Assembly: GCA_045106735.1 (NCBI GenBank)
Contig: JBGCEZ010000003.1
Coordinates: 1-64,000 of the forward strand
From: JBGCEZ01 sp045106735
GTDB taxonomy: Bacteria > Planctomycetota > Phycisphaerae > Phycisphaerales > SM1A02
Reading direction: 5' to 3'
DNA: 64,000 bases
Shown: positions 16,199 through 25,453 of the stretch, one piece after another
Position numbering within the stretch: the stretch's first letter is position 1
Layout of the letters: the number at the start of each line of letters is the position of its first letter
The notes under the pieces: model-generated
Told to the model about the DNA's origin: nothing
Databases searched by the model: none
The model's input: the letters and a program-made list of their open reading frames with translations, nothing else
Made by a program: the position numbers and the translations under genes

Positions 16199-18961
16199 TC
16201 AACCGTCCGTCGACGGGGGGGGCGTCTCGGCCGACGCTGGTGTCGCCCGCGGAATCCACACGGCCGCCCCTTCCGCGTCGTCCAGAGCGCGGTAGACGCC
16301 CACAATGTCTTGGGCCGTTCGCACCGCGTACGGCGATCGCTCGCCGAATTGCTTGGCGAATCCAGCCCACGCCGCTTCAAACGCTTCTTTCGCCTCGGCG
16401 AACTCGCCGGCTTGGTGGTGGACGCGGCCCAACAATCCCGTGGTCATGAGCAGTTCGATGTCGTCGGCCGGCAAGATGCGCCGGCGGTCCGCCTGGGCGC
16501 GCAGCAGGAGGTCGCGAGCCGGCCCCAGTTCACCGCGTCCCAGGTGAAGACCCGCGAGATTCTGACGTGCCGACGAAGCGGCGAGCAGGTGGTCGTGTCC
16601 GCCAATGCGGGCGTTCTCGAGGCTGGCTTCGAGGAGCGTCTGGGCTTCATCGGTTTCGCCGACGTACATGCGATTCAGGCCCATGTTCGAAAGCAGAATG
16701 GTGAGCTTCTGCCGGCCCGGTGCGGTTCCGCGGCGCTCGAACGCATCGCGTGCTTCCAGGAACAGCTCCCACGCACGCTCGTCCTGGCCAAGATCGCTGC
16801 GAAGCTGCCCGAGGGAGATCGCCGCACTGATCGTGGACCACGCATCCGGCCCGTGGACGCGCCGAGTTCGCTCGAACGTCGTCGTCAGCAGCGCTTCCGC
16901 TTCGCCGTGTCGTCCACCGTTTTGCAAGGTCTGGGCGAGATCCGCTTCCGCTTGATGGGTCAGGGCGTGCTCGGGCCCGAACTGCTCGGCCGCCGTCCCG
17001 GCCAAAGAGCGCTGCCGATCAATCGCCGCGTCAAAGTCCTGGGTGGCTGCTTCGGCCCACGCACGGACGAGCCCAACCCGAATGGTCACCGAGTCATCGG
17101 GCCCGCGGCGTTCGATCGCCGCCTCGTGCAACGGAGTCAAGTCGGCCAATGCTTGGTCACCGCGGCCCATCATCGACATCGCCATTCCGCGTTTCAGCCG
17201 CTGGCGCAGCATTCGTTCGCTGCCTTCCTCGTCGCCCAGTGGATCGGCGACCGGAATCACCGCGCTCGACGACGCGGCGCTGGCTCGCAACGCATCGAAG
17301 CGATCGAAGTGCTCGAGCGATGCTTCAAAGTTGCCGCGATCGTGTTGGATCGAGCCAAGGGCGCCGTGCACTTCGGCCGCCACCAGCGGTTGGTCGGCGA
17401 AGCGTTCGTCGGCCGACACGATCGTGCGTTCCAGCAGTTCGTCGAGGGCCGATGTGTCGCGTTCGGTCGCTTCCGGTCCGGCCGGACCCAAGACGTCATC
17501 GACCAGAAACGCACGGACGCCGTCGCTGATCGACGCCTGGGATTCAGCGATGCGCTGTTGCCGCTGGGCGTCATCACGCGCGATCACCGCGGCCGACTCA
17601 GCGGCCCGGGACCGCGTGAGCAGAACGCTGATCAGGACGAGGGCTCCGACGAGCAGGGCGGCCGACGCCCCCAGGGTGATCGTCACCGCGCGGTGCCGGC
17701 TGGCCAACCGGCGCAGCAAGTAGACCGAACTCGGTGGCCGGGCGCTCACCGGCAACCCGTCGCGCACGCGGCGCAGGTCGTCGGCCAAGGCAGCTGCCGT
17801 CGGATACCGTCGCTCGGGATCCTTGGCCAGGGCCCGGGCAACCACCGCCGAAACATCGCGCGGGAGCCGCGGAGCGATCGACGTCAGGCTCGGAGGTTCG
17901 TGCTCACGGACCATGCGGAGCTGCTGCTCGAAACTGCGATCGCCGGCGTCGAGGGGCCGCTGGCCCGAAAGCACTTCGTACGCGACCGCGCCGAGGGCGT
18001 AGACATCGGCCCGGGCATCCACCGCCTCATGGTCTCCCGTGGCCTGTTCGGGGGCCATGTACGCCGGGGTACCGATGAGCTGTCCGGCCGCGGTCACCAG
18101 ACTCGGATCATCCGGGGCTTCTCGGCTCAACCGAGCGACGCCAAAGTCGACGATCCGCGGATGGCCATCGCGGTCGACGCGGATGTTGCCGGGCTTCAGG
18201 TCGCGGTGGATCACCCCGCGGCTGTGGGCATGCTGCACGCCGTCGGCAATGTCGGCGAGCATCGTGAGGGTGCGACGGACGTTGGGCTGGCTGGTCGCCG
18301 ACACCGGCTCACCGTCGATCAAGTCCATCGAGAACCACGGCACGGAACCGGCGGCGGTGTCGACGGTGCCGGCGCGGTGGATGCCGGTGATCGCCGGGTG
18401 ATCGAGCCGGGCCAGGGCCCGCCATTCACGTCGGAACCGGGCGAGGGCCGCGGGGCTCGGAACCGCGCCAGCCAAGAGCTTGATCGCGACCGGCCGGCGG
18501 GGTTCTTCTTGTTCGGCTTCGTAGACGACGCCCATGCCGCCGCGGCCGATCACGCGCTGGATCGTGTAGCCGGGAATCTCGACGGAGCTGGTGGCGGTCG
18601 TTGGATCGTTGGTCGTCGACGTGTCGGCGGCGGGGAGGCCGGCGCCGGCGCGCGGCGTGCCGGCGATCAGGGCGCCCGCGATCTGGCCATCGGCCGGGAG
18701 TCCGTCGAGGGGCGAATCGGCGCGAAGGTCCTCGGCCAAGAGCTCAAGGACTTCGTCGCGCACGGCGGAAGGGAGTCCGGAGTCGGCGACGATGGCCGTG
18801 CGTTCGGCGGGGGTCGCCGCCGCGGTCGCGCGGCGAAAGAGCGACTCGACGAGTTGAAAGTGTTCCTGGTCGGCCGCCGCGAGATTGGCCGCCGGATTGG
18901 CCGGAGGATTGGCTCCACGGTTTGGGCCGGCGGCACGAGATGGATCGGCAGGGCGGGACAT
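16199..18961 (-). CDS. Membrane Ser/Thr protein kinase (PknB-type) with C-terminal TPR region
   Basis: I start at the ATG at 18961 (920 residues), which has GGAGGAG ten bases upstream. An ATG 14 codons earlier lacks a ribosome site. The kinase domain covers about residues 130-400: glycine loop GRGGMGVV (139-146), AIK lysine near 161, catalytic HRDLKPGN (252-259), DFG (272-274) and APE (near 303). A single transmembrane helix follows at about 427-449, then a helical region of TPR-like repeats to the end, predicted outside the cytoplasm. This planctomycete architecture usually pairs with an ECF sigma factor, and one lies immediately upstream on the same strand, so kinase and sigma factor probably act together in envelope signalling. 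The first 110 residues resemble the small helical domain often found ahead of these kinases. Confidence 0.92.
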   Translation of the reverse strand: MSRPADPSRAAGPNRGANPPANPAANLAAADQEHFQLVESLFRRATAAATPAERTAIVADSGLPSAVRDEVLELLAEDLRADSPLDGLPADGQIAGALIAGTPRAGAGLPAADTSTTNDPTTATSSVEIPGYTIQRVIGRGGMGVVYEAEQEEPRRPVAIKLLAGAVPSPAALARFRREWRALARLDHPAITGIHRAGTVDTAAGSVPWFSMDLIDGEPVSATSQPNVRRTLTMLADIADGVQHAHSRGVIHRDLKPGNIRVDRDGHPRIVDFGVARLSREAPDDPSLVTAAGQLIGTPAYMAPEQATGDHEAVDARADVYALGAVAYEVLSGQRPLDAGDRSFEQQLRMVREHEPPSLTSIAPRLPRDVSAVVARALAKDPERRYPTAAALADDLRRVRDGLPVSARPPSSVYLLRRLASRHRAVTITLGASAALLVGALVLISVLLTRSRAAESAAVIARDDAQRQQRIAESQASISDGVRAFLVDDVLGPAGPEATERDTSALDELLERTIVSADERFADQPLVAAEVHGALGSIQHDRGNFEASLEHFDRFDALRASAASSSAVIPVADPLGDEEGSERMLRQRLKRGMAMSMMGRGDQALADLTPLHEAAIERRGPDDSVTIRVGLVRAWAEAATQDFDAAIDRQRSLAGTAAEQFGPEHALTHQAEADLAQTLQNGGRHGEAEALLTTTFERTRRVHGPDAWSTISAAISLGQLRSDLGQDERAWELFLEARDAFERRGTAPGRQKLTILLSNMGLNRMYVGETDEAQTLLEASLENARIGGHDHLLAASSARQNLAGLHLGRGELGPARDLLLRAQADRRRILPADDIELLMTTGLLGRVHHQAGEFAEAKEAFEAAWAGFAKQFGERSPYAVRTAQDIVGVYRALDDAEGAAVWIPRATPASAETPPPSTDG

Positions 18962-19159
18962 CGGGCCAAGACTCCTCCGGAATGGGGCCAGCGAAGTCAC
19001 CATGATGGCGGCCGCGACCCCGCGAGGGGAGCGCCGGGTGCGCGGAATCGCCGCCGAGCGATGAATTCACGCCGCCGGCGGCCGATGGCGCCGGATGAGC
19101 GGGGCGAGATTGGGCGTTTCGAGCAGAACTCGGACGTTCCGCGGCGGCATCGGGCGGCT

Positions 19160-19335
19160 CGGACTCGAGTTCTGGTTCCGGTTCCGGTTCCGGTTCCAGT
19201 TCCAGGCCCAGCTTCAGCTCCAGGCCCAGGCCCAGGCCCAGGCCCAGTTCGAGCTCCAGCTCCAGGCCGAGTTCCAGTTCCAGGACCACTTCCAGGTCCA
19301 GGTCCAGGCCCAGGTCCAGTCTCAAGTCCAGGTTC
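19160..19335. repeat. Imperfect hexanucleotide repeat (GGTTCC / CCAGGN units)
   Basis: About 175 bases of six-base units, first GGTTCC repeated, then CCAGGCCCAGGC-type units. The periodicity leaves several frames open on both strands, producing dipeptide repeats such as GPGPGP or LELELG that I regard as phantom coding. It lies between the ECF sigma factor stop (19350) and the kinase start (18961), so it is transcribed in the kinase leader if the two genes are cotranscribed. Confidence 0.85.
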
Positions 19336-19349
19336 CCGCGATGACGCCG

Positions 19350-19937
19350 TCACCCGTCGCCCGCGGCCGCCGTCTCGTCGGTGGCCCGCAATCGGCGTCC
19401 CAGCCACGCGCGGGCCAGTCGCCACTGCTCCGCGGCGGTGGACCGGGCCATGCCCAGCACCTCCGCCGCTTGGTCCGCCGGCATGCCGCCGAAGAAGCGC
19501 AGCTCGACCAACTGGGCCTTGACCGGGTCGAGGGCCGCGAGCTGCTGCATCGCTTCTTCCAGCGCGAGCAGGTCGATGACCTGGGGGGCATCCGTGCCGA
19601 ACGAGGCGACGTCGAGGGTCACCCGTGCCGCGTTGCCTCCGCGTTTGTCGCGGCCTCGCGATCGGGCGTGGTCGACGAGCGCGCGGCGCATCGCCCGCGC
19701 CGCGGTCACCAGGTAGTGGCGATGATCGCTCCACCGGTCGCGTTCGACGTCGGCCAGCCGCAGCCATGCCTCGTGGACCAACGCGGTCGGCTGCAACGTG
19801 TGGCCGGCCGACTCCCGCGCCAGATACGCCACCGCGAGTGAACGCAGGTCTTCGTAGACGATGGGCAACAAATCGGCGGCCGGCTCGACGGTGTGCCCGA
19901 GACTCGCCGGGTCATGGACGGGCTGAGGCTCAGTCAC
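19350..19937 (-). CDS. ECF sigma-70 factor, planctomycete-type
   Basis: About 195 residues. Sigma region 2 is represented by LPIVYEDLRSLAVAYL and the following TALVHEAWLRLAD segment, with HRHYLVTAARAMRRALVDHAR typical of the sub-family known as Sig-70_X6. Region 4 is LVELRFFGGMPADQAAEVLGMARSTAAEQWRLARAWL, the promoter -35 recognition helix-turn-helix. The most natural start is the GTG at 19937, overlapping the HNH gene's stop by eight bases (GTGACTGA). A TTG at 19946 is an alternative. No anti-sigma gene is present. In planctomycetes such ECF genes lie beside Ser/Thr kinases, as here, which suggests control through phosphorylation instead of a classical anti-sigma factor. Confidence 0.9.
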   Translation of the reverse strand: MTEPQPVHDPASLGHTVEPAADLLPIVYEDLRSLAVAYLARESAGHTLQPTALVHEAWLRLADVERDRWSDHRHYLVTAARAMRRALVDHARSRGRDKRGGNAARVTLDVASFGTDAPQVIDLLALEEAMQQLAALDPVKAQLVELRFFGGMPADQAAEVLGMARSTAAEQWRLARAWLGRRLRATDETAAAGDG

Positions 19938-20568
19938 GGAGTTCAACGTTCCAATAGGCGTCGGATAGGAATGCTCGCCACGAGGCGTACTTCACCGATC
20001 CAAGACGAATGGTCATGGCCGACGGACGCTTCGGTTGAACCGGCGTGCGCACGAGCCGCATCTTCGCTTGGTCCGGCGTGCGTCCGCCCTTGCGAGTGTT
20101 GCAACGAAGACACGCGCACACGAGGTTGATCCACGTGTTCTCGCCGCCTTGAACGCGCGGCACAACGTGGTCGAGCGTCAATTCACGGGTCCCGAAAACC
20201 ACGCCGCAGTACTGGCAACGATTCCCGTCCCGGGCGTAAATGTTCCGCCGATTCAGCTTGACGGGGGAGCGCGGAACACGGTCGTAGCGGAAGAGCCGAA
20301 TGATCTTGGGAACGGGAATCGACACGCGTGGCGTGCGCACCCACGAGTACGCATCCGGAGCGTACTCCTGCTGCAGGCTGGCCAAGTCCGTCCACGATTC
20401 AAAATCGTAGGTGCTGTAGACGCCGTCTTCGACCGCGATCACTTCCGCCGCTCGCTTGCAGAGCAGCACGAACGCACGGCGAGCGGAGACGACACGAATC
20501 GCCGTGTACATCCGGTTCAGGACGAGTACCTGATCGTCGAGGGCGGTCATGGTCGCCGCATGGGACAT
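19930..20568 (-). CDS. HNH endonuclease family protein
   Basis: A 212-residue protein. The ATG at 20568 has GGAGG nine bases upstream. The HNH fold is clear near residues 115-165: CxxC zinc knuckle Cys118/Cys121, Asp133-His134 (TLDHVVPR), a conserved GGENTWINLV segment, and the second knuckle with Cys153 and Cys156 followed by NTRKG. The N-terminal half (LDDQVLVLNRMYTAIRVVSARRAFVLL) matches a widespread single-copy bacterial HNH family of unknown role that is not tied to restriction systems. The stop overlaps the ECF sigma factor start, so the two may be coexpressed. I see no methyltransferase or mobile element nearby. Confidence 0.87.
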   Translation of the reverse strand: MSHAATMTALDDQVLVLNRMYTAIRVVSARRAFVLLCKRAAEVIAVEDGVYSTYDFESWTDLASLQQEYAPDAYSWVRTPRVSIPVPKIIRLFRYDRVPRSPVKLNRRNIYARDGNRCQYCGVVFGTRELTLDHVVPRVQGGENTWINLVCACLRCNTRKGGRTPDQAKMRLVRTPVQPKRPSAMTIRLGSVKYASWRAFLSDAYWNVELRD

Positions 20569-21097
20569 GGCAGTTTCCCTCCGTGTCCGCCCGATGCCGC
20601 GCTCGGTCGCGTGGCCGACCGGCCTCGGCGGGAGCGCCGCGGGCGGCCAGACCGCTCCGAGAGCGGGGGCGTCGTGCGTCCGGCCGTCAATGGCCGCGGA
20701 CGGTCTGTCGGTTCCGTGCCGGAACGGTCGGGGAAGCACAACTCGGCTGAGGCTGGCTGGAGCGAGTGGGCTGAGGCTGGCGGCCGAAGGCCAGCTCGCG
20801 AAAGCTGGCTGGCATCCGCCCCGAACTCGAGACGAACAGACATGCGTATCGTATCGGTCGGCCATCGCCCGAAGCAAGCAATCCTCCCCAGTTCTCGGCG
20901 CCGGCCACGTCGGACCGGGCCTACCGTCCGCGGTCCAGTTGGATGGCCGTGGCCCACCGATGGAAGCGGGCCGGCACGCCCATCGCTTCGTTGCTGGCTC
21001 TCGGTTTCCTCCGTGGGCACGCCTTTGGTCCGGCGCCGTGCGAAGGCCGATCGCGACGTCATTGACCGACTCTCGGCCCACTGGACAGAATTTCGCC
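20569..21097. other. 529-base region, no gene seen
   Basis: Divergent region between the HNH gene (minus) and an alpha/beta hydrolase (plus). It contains the HNH ribosome site at its left end. A short imperfect repeat (GGCTGAGGCTGGC at about 20739 and again at 20769) is visible, but no RNA gene, clear promoter or credible ORF. Confidence 0.5.
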
Positions 21098-21814
21098 ATG
21101 CCCCGACCCATCGTGCTCATTCCCGGACTTGGAGCCGACGCGCGCCTGTTCCACCGCCAGCGGGCGATGTTCGGTGACCGGCTCGTCGTGCCACCGTTGC
21201 TCGCCGCTCGATCCGGCGAAGACCTCGCTGCATATGCGGGCCGCATCGCGGAGGCGATTCGGGACTGCTTGTCGGCCGGCTCCGATGCGCCCGAGCAACG
21301 TCCGGTCCTTGGCGGAATCAGTTTCGGTGGGCAGATCGCGCTGGAAGCATCGCGGCATGTGCCGGCCCACTGCATCGCGGTCATGAGTGGTTGCCCTTCG
21401 CCGGATGCGATCCCGCTGCGCTTTCGCCTGGCCCGGGCGGCGGGGGCCCCCGTCCCGAACGGCATCTCCAAGTGGATGTTGCGGCGGTTGGTCGGCGTCT
21501 TTTCAGCCCGCGAACGCCTCGCGCCGGACGATCGGGCCGTGCTTCGCGAGATGGCCGCGGACATCGACCCGCGGGAACTGCACCGACAAGGCGCGGTGTG
21601 TTCCAATTGGAGGGCGCCGTTCGAGCCAAGCGTTCCGGTGCACGTACTGCACGGTCGACGTGATTGGGTCATTCCGATGCACGCGGCATCGCAGCCCGAG
21701 GTGGTCGAAGATGGACGCCATTTGATCAACTTGACGCACGCGGATCGGGTGAACGCGTGGTTGGCGGCGTGCGCGGACGATGTTCCGAGAGCGCTCGATC
21801 GCGCGGCTGGCTGA
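21098..21814 (+). CDS. Alpha/beta hydrolase fold protein
   Basis: A 238-residue protein starting at the ATG at 21098. The oxyanion-region motif LIPGLGAD is at residues 6-13 and the nucleophile elbow is GGISFGG near 71-77 with the serine in the middle. An acidic residue in LHGRRDWVIP and the histidine of LTHADR near the C-terminus can complete the triad. It belongs to the wide hydrolase family that includes esterases and lipases, and the substrate cannot be inferred. There is no signal peptide. It is a single gene flanked by long noncoding stretches. The codon for the start is supported by the conserved first strand directly after it, not by a strong ribosome site. Confidence 0.75.
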   Translation: MPRPIVLIPGLGADARLFHRQRAMFGDRLVVPPLLAARSGEDLAAYAGRIAEAIRDCLSAGSDAPEQRPVLGGISFGGQIALEASRHVPAHCIAVMSGCPSPDAIPLRFRLARAAGAPVPNGISKWMLRRLVGVFSARERLAPDDRAVLREMAADIDPRELHRQGAVCSNWRAPFEPSVPVHVLHGRRDWVIPMHAASQPEVVEDGRHLINLTHADRVNAWLAACADDVPRALDRAAG

Positions 21815-21929
21815 GTGGATCGGTCAAGCCGATGGGCGAGTCCGTCGCGCGTGGGCGAGCGGCGATCTTTCGCCGTCGTTTCAGACAAGGCTCACCAGCC
21901 GGTGACCATCCGTGGCTTGCCTTCGCTGC

Positions 21930-22062
21930 CCGTTGAAGAATCCCGTCTCGTCCTGAGGGCGATGCTTCCGTCCCTCGCGCGGAGCCGAATCGAAGGCATG
22001 TCCACTCGATTGCGCCGAGATTTGGCGACAACGCGAGGGGCGGAATGATCATGCTCAGGACG
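21930..22062 (+). repeat. Dispersed intergenic repeat, copy A
   Basis: About 130 bases that align along their whole length with 26630-26765 in the same orientation. Shared blocks include CCGTTGAAGAA, GTCTCGTCCTG, GCGATGCTTCCGTC, GAGCCGAATCGAAGGCATGT and CGCGAGGGGCGGA, with scattered substitutions and one or two indels. Both copies lie in the space between convergent genes. No transposase or terminal inverted repeats are evident. Confidence 0.82.
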
Positions 22063-22162
22063 GGCGAGGGTTTTTCAGCGGGCTGTTCGAGCAGCAGTCG
22101 CAGTCGCAGTCGACGCGGCCCACTTGCCGCGCCCGCTCCGCGACCGCGAACCCATGAAAAGA

Positions 22163-22194
22163 GGGCCCGGCCAGAGAAACTCCGAACCGGACCC
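22163..22194 (-). terminator. Rho-independent terminator-like hairpin
   Basis: On the minus strand GGGTCCGG and CCGGGCCC form eight pairs (one G-T) around a 16-base loop and are followed at once by TCTTTTC, one of the few T-rich runs in the region. It lies about 325 bases after the purH stop on the purH strand. It could end purH transcripts or a short RNA made from 22200-22300. Confidence 0.5.
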
Positions 22195-22519
22195 CTTCCG
22201 GGGGCAATTGATGTTGCGAGAAAACTAGTCCGGATTCCGCAGGGGGGCAAGCAGAAGTCTGCAACTTCTTTGCGCTCGCGCGGTCATGTGCATGCACAAC
22301 CGGTGTCCGCGGCGCTTCGGATGGGATTGAGGCGGTGAACTGCGCACGTCTTCGCGCGGCAAGTTCGCCCGCGGCCCGTCATGATCGGACGTGTGCGGCC
22401 GGCGGCTGCCGTTCGGCACTCCTCGCACTCCTCGCACGCGGTCGCACGACAAGATGTGTGTCCCGCACCCGTTGCGCCGCGCACGCGGGACGCCAGCGCG
22501 GCGCGTCGACTCCATCTGG

Positions 22520-24154
22520 TCAGTGACGAAAATGCCGGACGCCGGTGTGCAAAACGGTCACGCCGTGGGCGTCGCCAACGGCGTTGGTTTCCGCGTCGCG
22601 CATCGATCCGCCGGGATGAACCAAGCAATTGACGCCGGCAGCGATCAGCAGCTCGGGTCCGTCAGGGAACGGGAAGAACGCATCGCTGCCGGCGACGACC
22701 GGACCGGTCAGTTCCGTGGAGGCGATTCGTTCACCGGCCTTTCCGATGGCCAAGCGGCACGCCGAAACGCGGTCGACCTGGCCGGTGCCGATGCCGAGCA
22801 GCATGCCGGCGCGAGTGATGGAAACGGCATTCGATGTTCCGTGCTTCGCCGCGATCCACGCGGTGATCGCTTCTTGGGCCATCGCTTCGTCCGGGGCCGG
22901 TCCGGCCACATGCCGCCAACTCCGAGCGTCGGCCAGTCGATCGTCGCGATCCTGGACCAGGACGCCGCCGAGCACCGAACGCACCGTCCGGGCCGGGGGG
23001 GTGTCGCCGAGCAGGCCGGGCACCCGGAGCACGCGGACGTTCTTCCACTTGCGGCTGAGAATGCCGGCCGCGTCGTCCACGAAGTCCGGAGCGATGACCA
23101 CTTCGAAGAACGAACCGTGTTCCACGATTGCCGATGCCGTCGCCGGATCAAGCGGGGCACTCAGGGCCAAGATGCCGCCGTACGCGGCCATGGTGTCGCC
23201 GTCGTGCGCGGCGACGAACGCTTCGACCGCCGTCGCGCGCGAGGCGAGGCCGCACGGATTGGTGTGCTTGATGACCGCGGCGGAGACCGAGTCGCCGTCG
23301 ACAAGGGCCGCGCGGCTGCGGGACAGATCGCGCACGGCCAGGGCGGCGGCCGACGCATCGGCCATGTTGTTGTAGCTGAGGGCCTTGCCGCCCAGCACAT
23401 CGGCGGTGACGACGCTGGGGCCGCCCGCGATCGGGTCGGCGTACACCGCGCCGTCTTGGTGGGGATTCTCCCCGTAGCGAAGGATGCGTTGGCGGCTCCA
23501 CGTCCCTTGCATGACGTCGGGGAAGATCTCCCGACGTTCGGCCGACGCGAGTTCGCCCATCCACGCGCTGATCGCCGTGTCGTACGCCGCCGTGCGCATG
23601 AACGCGGCGGCGGCCAGGCGCTGGCGCGTTCCCGCCGCCAGCGAACCTTCATTGGCCGCCAGCTCGCGCACGATGTCGTCGTACTGCTGGGCCGCGGTGA
23701 CCACGGCGACATGGGCGTGGTTCTTGGACGCCGAGCGCAGCATCGCCGGGCCGCCGATGTCGATCTGCTCGATCGCTTCGTCGGGCGTGGTGTCGGGATC
23801 GGCGATCGTCTGCTCGAACGGGTACAGATTGATGCAGACGAGATCGATGGGTTCGATGCCGTGTTCGGCCATGGCCGCCACGTGCGAAGGCTCATCGCGC
23901 CGGGCCAGCACCGCGCCGTGGACGGCCGGGTGCAGCGTCTTGACGCGTCCATCCATCATCTCGGGAAAGCCGGTCAGCGTTTCCACCGAGACGACATCAA
24001 TGCCCGCTTCGGCCAGCGCGCGAGCCGTCCCACCGGTGGAGATGATGGTCTCCACCCCGTGGTCGATGAGGCCGCGAACGAAGGGGACGAGATCGGTCTT
24101 GTCGCTGACCGAAACGAGGGCACGCCGAATGCGGACGAGGCCATCCCTGGACAT
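22520..24154 (-). CDS. purH: PurH, AICAR transformylase / IMP cyclohydrolase
   Basis: A 544-residue bifunctional enzyme catalysing the last two steps of IMP synthesis. The N-terminal IMP cyclohydrolase domain (about 1-205) shows RRALVSVSDKT, the ISTGGTARAL segment and GRVKTLHPAVHG. The C-terminal AICAR transformylase domain shows RYGENPHQ, the KHTNPCG catalytic motif (Lys-His), DDRLADARSW and the terminal LVHPGGSMRD motif. Length is normal for the family. The gene follows the lipoprotein gene by 84 bases on the same strand. No PurH operon partner is adjacent, as is usual in planctomycetes. Confidence 0.97.
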   Translation of the reverse strand: MSRDGLVRIRRALVSVSDKTDLVPFVRGLIDHGVETIISTGGTARALAEAGIDVVSVETLTGFPEMMDGRVKTLHPAVHGAVLARRDEPSHVAAMAEHGIEPIDLVCINLYPFEQTIADPDTTPDEAIEQIDIGGPAMLRSASKNHAHVAVVTAAQQYDDIVRELAANEGSLAAGTRQRLAAAAFMRTAAYDTAISAWMGELASAERREIFPDVMQGTWSRQRILRYGENPHQDGAVYADPIAGGPSVVTADVLGGKALSYNNMADASAAALAVRDLSRSRAALVDGDSVSAAVIKHTNPCGLASRATAVEAFVAAHDGDTMAAYGGILALSAPLDPATASAIVEHGSFFEVVIAPDFVDDAAGILSRKWKNVRVLRVPGLLGDTPPARTVRSVLGGVLVQDRDDRLADARSWRHVAGPAPDEAMAQEAITAWIAAKHGTSNAVSITRAGMLLGIGTGQVDRVSACRLAIGKAGERIASTELTGPVVAGSDAFFPFPDGPELLIAAGVNCLVHPGGSMRDAETNAVGDAHGVTVLHTGVRHFRH

Positions 24155-24238
24155 GGGTTCGAATCTGCCGGGGCGCCGCGATGCAGGGGGGCAAACGGAC
24201 AGACCGTTCGCTCAGGCCGCCACGCGACGCCGGAGGGT

Positions 24239-25453
24239 TCAGGTGGTCGGAACGAGCCGGAGCACCCGACCGTCCGTGCCACCGAGGAAGATGTCAGCAT
24301 CGTCAACGCCGTCCACCGCGATGGTGGTCACGCCGGGAAGCTCAATGCGTTCGGTGATCGCGCCAACGCGTTCGTCGACCATCAGCAGTTCCTGACGATC
24401 GGCGTTCCACACGAGGAGCTGGTCGCCGCGGCGCCCGAGCACGTTGCCGTCGACGTCAGACGCCGACCAACGGAGCACGCCGCCGGGCCGGTCGGCCGGC
24501 CGCGCTTCGAACGCGAACAGTCCGTTGCCGGGCACGCGCTGATAAACGGTGTTGCCGACGATCGTCGGGCCGTCGACCAGCGCTGCGGGGGTGAGGTATT
24601 CCCAGGACGGGACGCGCCGGTCCTCACCGAGGGGCCACGCGCGAATGTGCTGGTCAAGGCTGGAGGCGTACGCCATGCCGCCGCCGGCGGCGGGGGGGGC
24701 GACGATGTCGTCCAGGGCCGACTTTCGCCAGACGCGGCTGGCGTCGAATCCGCGGAGCGAGCTGATGCTGCCGTCGGCGCCGGCCACCAAGACGTAGCCG
24801 TCATCGGTCACCACCGGGGACAGTTCAACCGATTGGGCAACGCGGTAGCTCTTCCAGTTGGTGCCGACCTGGAACTGATGCCAGTTCACCGTGCCGTCGC
24901 GGCTGCCGTAGATCAGGAATCGGCCGAAGGCCGTCGGGCCGGTGGACGTGGGGCGACTGAGCTTGTCGCGCCGCATCAAGACGCCGGTGCCGCCGTCCAG
25001 GACCTGCATCTCGGTGCCGGCGGCCACGTGGAGCGTGCCATCGGCCGGCAGGTACGTCATCCCGTAGACCTCTTGCACCGAGGTCAGCAGCGGGAGTCGC
25101 CAGAGCCGCGAGCCGCGGGAGCGATCGATCCGCGAGATCCGCCGCATGGCGTCGAGGGCGAACACGGAATCGTCCGACGGGCTCAGCGTGGCCACGCTGA
25201 CGCCGCGGGTGCCGGCGTCTTGCCAGTCGATTCGGTAGCCGATCTGCCGAGCCTTCTCGGGGGTGACGAGGTACAGCCGGGCGACCCGTTCAGCGCTGGT
25301 CTCATTGGGGCGGGCGATCTCGACCTCATCGGCCGGGAGCGACACGACCGGTTGGCTGGACGACGCGGACGAACCGGTCGCACACCCGCCGAGCAGGGCG
25401 AGGAGGGCGGTTCCGGCGAACGCGGAGAGGCAGCGGGCGGAATCGAGTCGCAT
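24239..25453 (-). CDS. Lipoprotein with PQQ-like beta-propeller repeats
   Basis: I start at the ATG at 25453 (404 residues) because it opens a lipoprotein signal: MRLDSARCLS, hydrophobic core, then LALLGGC with the acylated cysteine near residue 24. Longer in-frame starts only add Pro/Arg-rich sequence that overlaps the ribE promoter region. The mature protein is built of repeated beta-strand units with Trp/Gly patterns typical of PQQ-like or WD-type propellers (SRGSRLWRLPL, DGTLHVAAG, FLIYGSRDGTVNW, GYVLVAGADGSISSLRG, TIVGNTVYQRV). It resembles BamB-like outer-membrane assembly proteins in architecture, though specific BamB motifs are not visible. It is divergent from ribE and upstream of purH. 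Confidence 0.78.
   Translation of the reverse strand: MRLDSARCLSAFAGTALLALLGGCATGSSASSSQPVVSLPADEVEIARPNETSAERVARLYLVTPEKARQIGYRIDWQDAGTRGVSVATLSPSDDSVFALDAMRRISRIDRSRGSRLWRLPLLTSVQEVYGMTYLPADGTLHVAAGTEMQVLDGGTGVLMRRDKLSRPTSTGPTAFGRFLIYGSRDGTVNWHQFQVGTNWKSYRVAQSVELSPVVTDDGYVLVAGADGSISSLRGFDASRVWRKSALDDIVAPPAAGGGMAYASSLDQHIRAWPLGEDRRVPSWEYLTPAALVDGPTIVGNTVYQRVPGNGLFAFEARPADRPGGVLRWSASDVDGNVLGRRGDQLLVWNADRQELLMVDERVGAITERIELPGVTTIAVDGVDDADIFLGGTDGRVLRLVPTT

Larger units (their letters stand above)
21815..22519. other. 705-base region with repeat copy and a small terminator-like hairpin
   Basis: Between the hydrolase (plus) and purH (minus), which converge here. It holds copy A of the dispersed repeat (21930-22062), a short CAGTCG tract near 22088-22106, and a minus-strand terminator-like hairpin at 22163-22194. 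I see no supported protein gene. Confidence 0.55.

Noticed and set aside
18744..19841. Overlapping open frames on both strands with dipeptide repeats (GPGPG, LELELG, QAQAQ)
   Set aside because: They arise from a six-base DNA repeat that opens several frames at once and they overlap the clear ECF sigma factor and kinase genes.
20930..21000. Possible tRNA-like fold
   Set aside because: No complete cloverleaf with acceptor, D, anticodon and T-loop could be built; similar checks of other gaps also failed.
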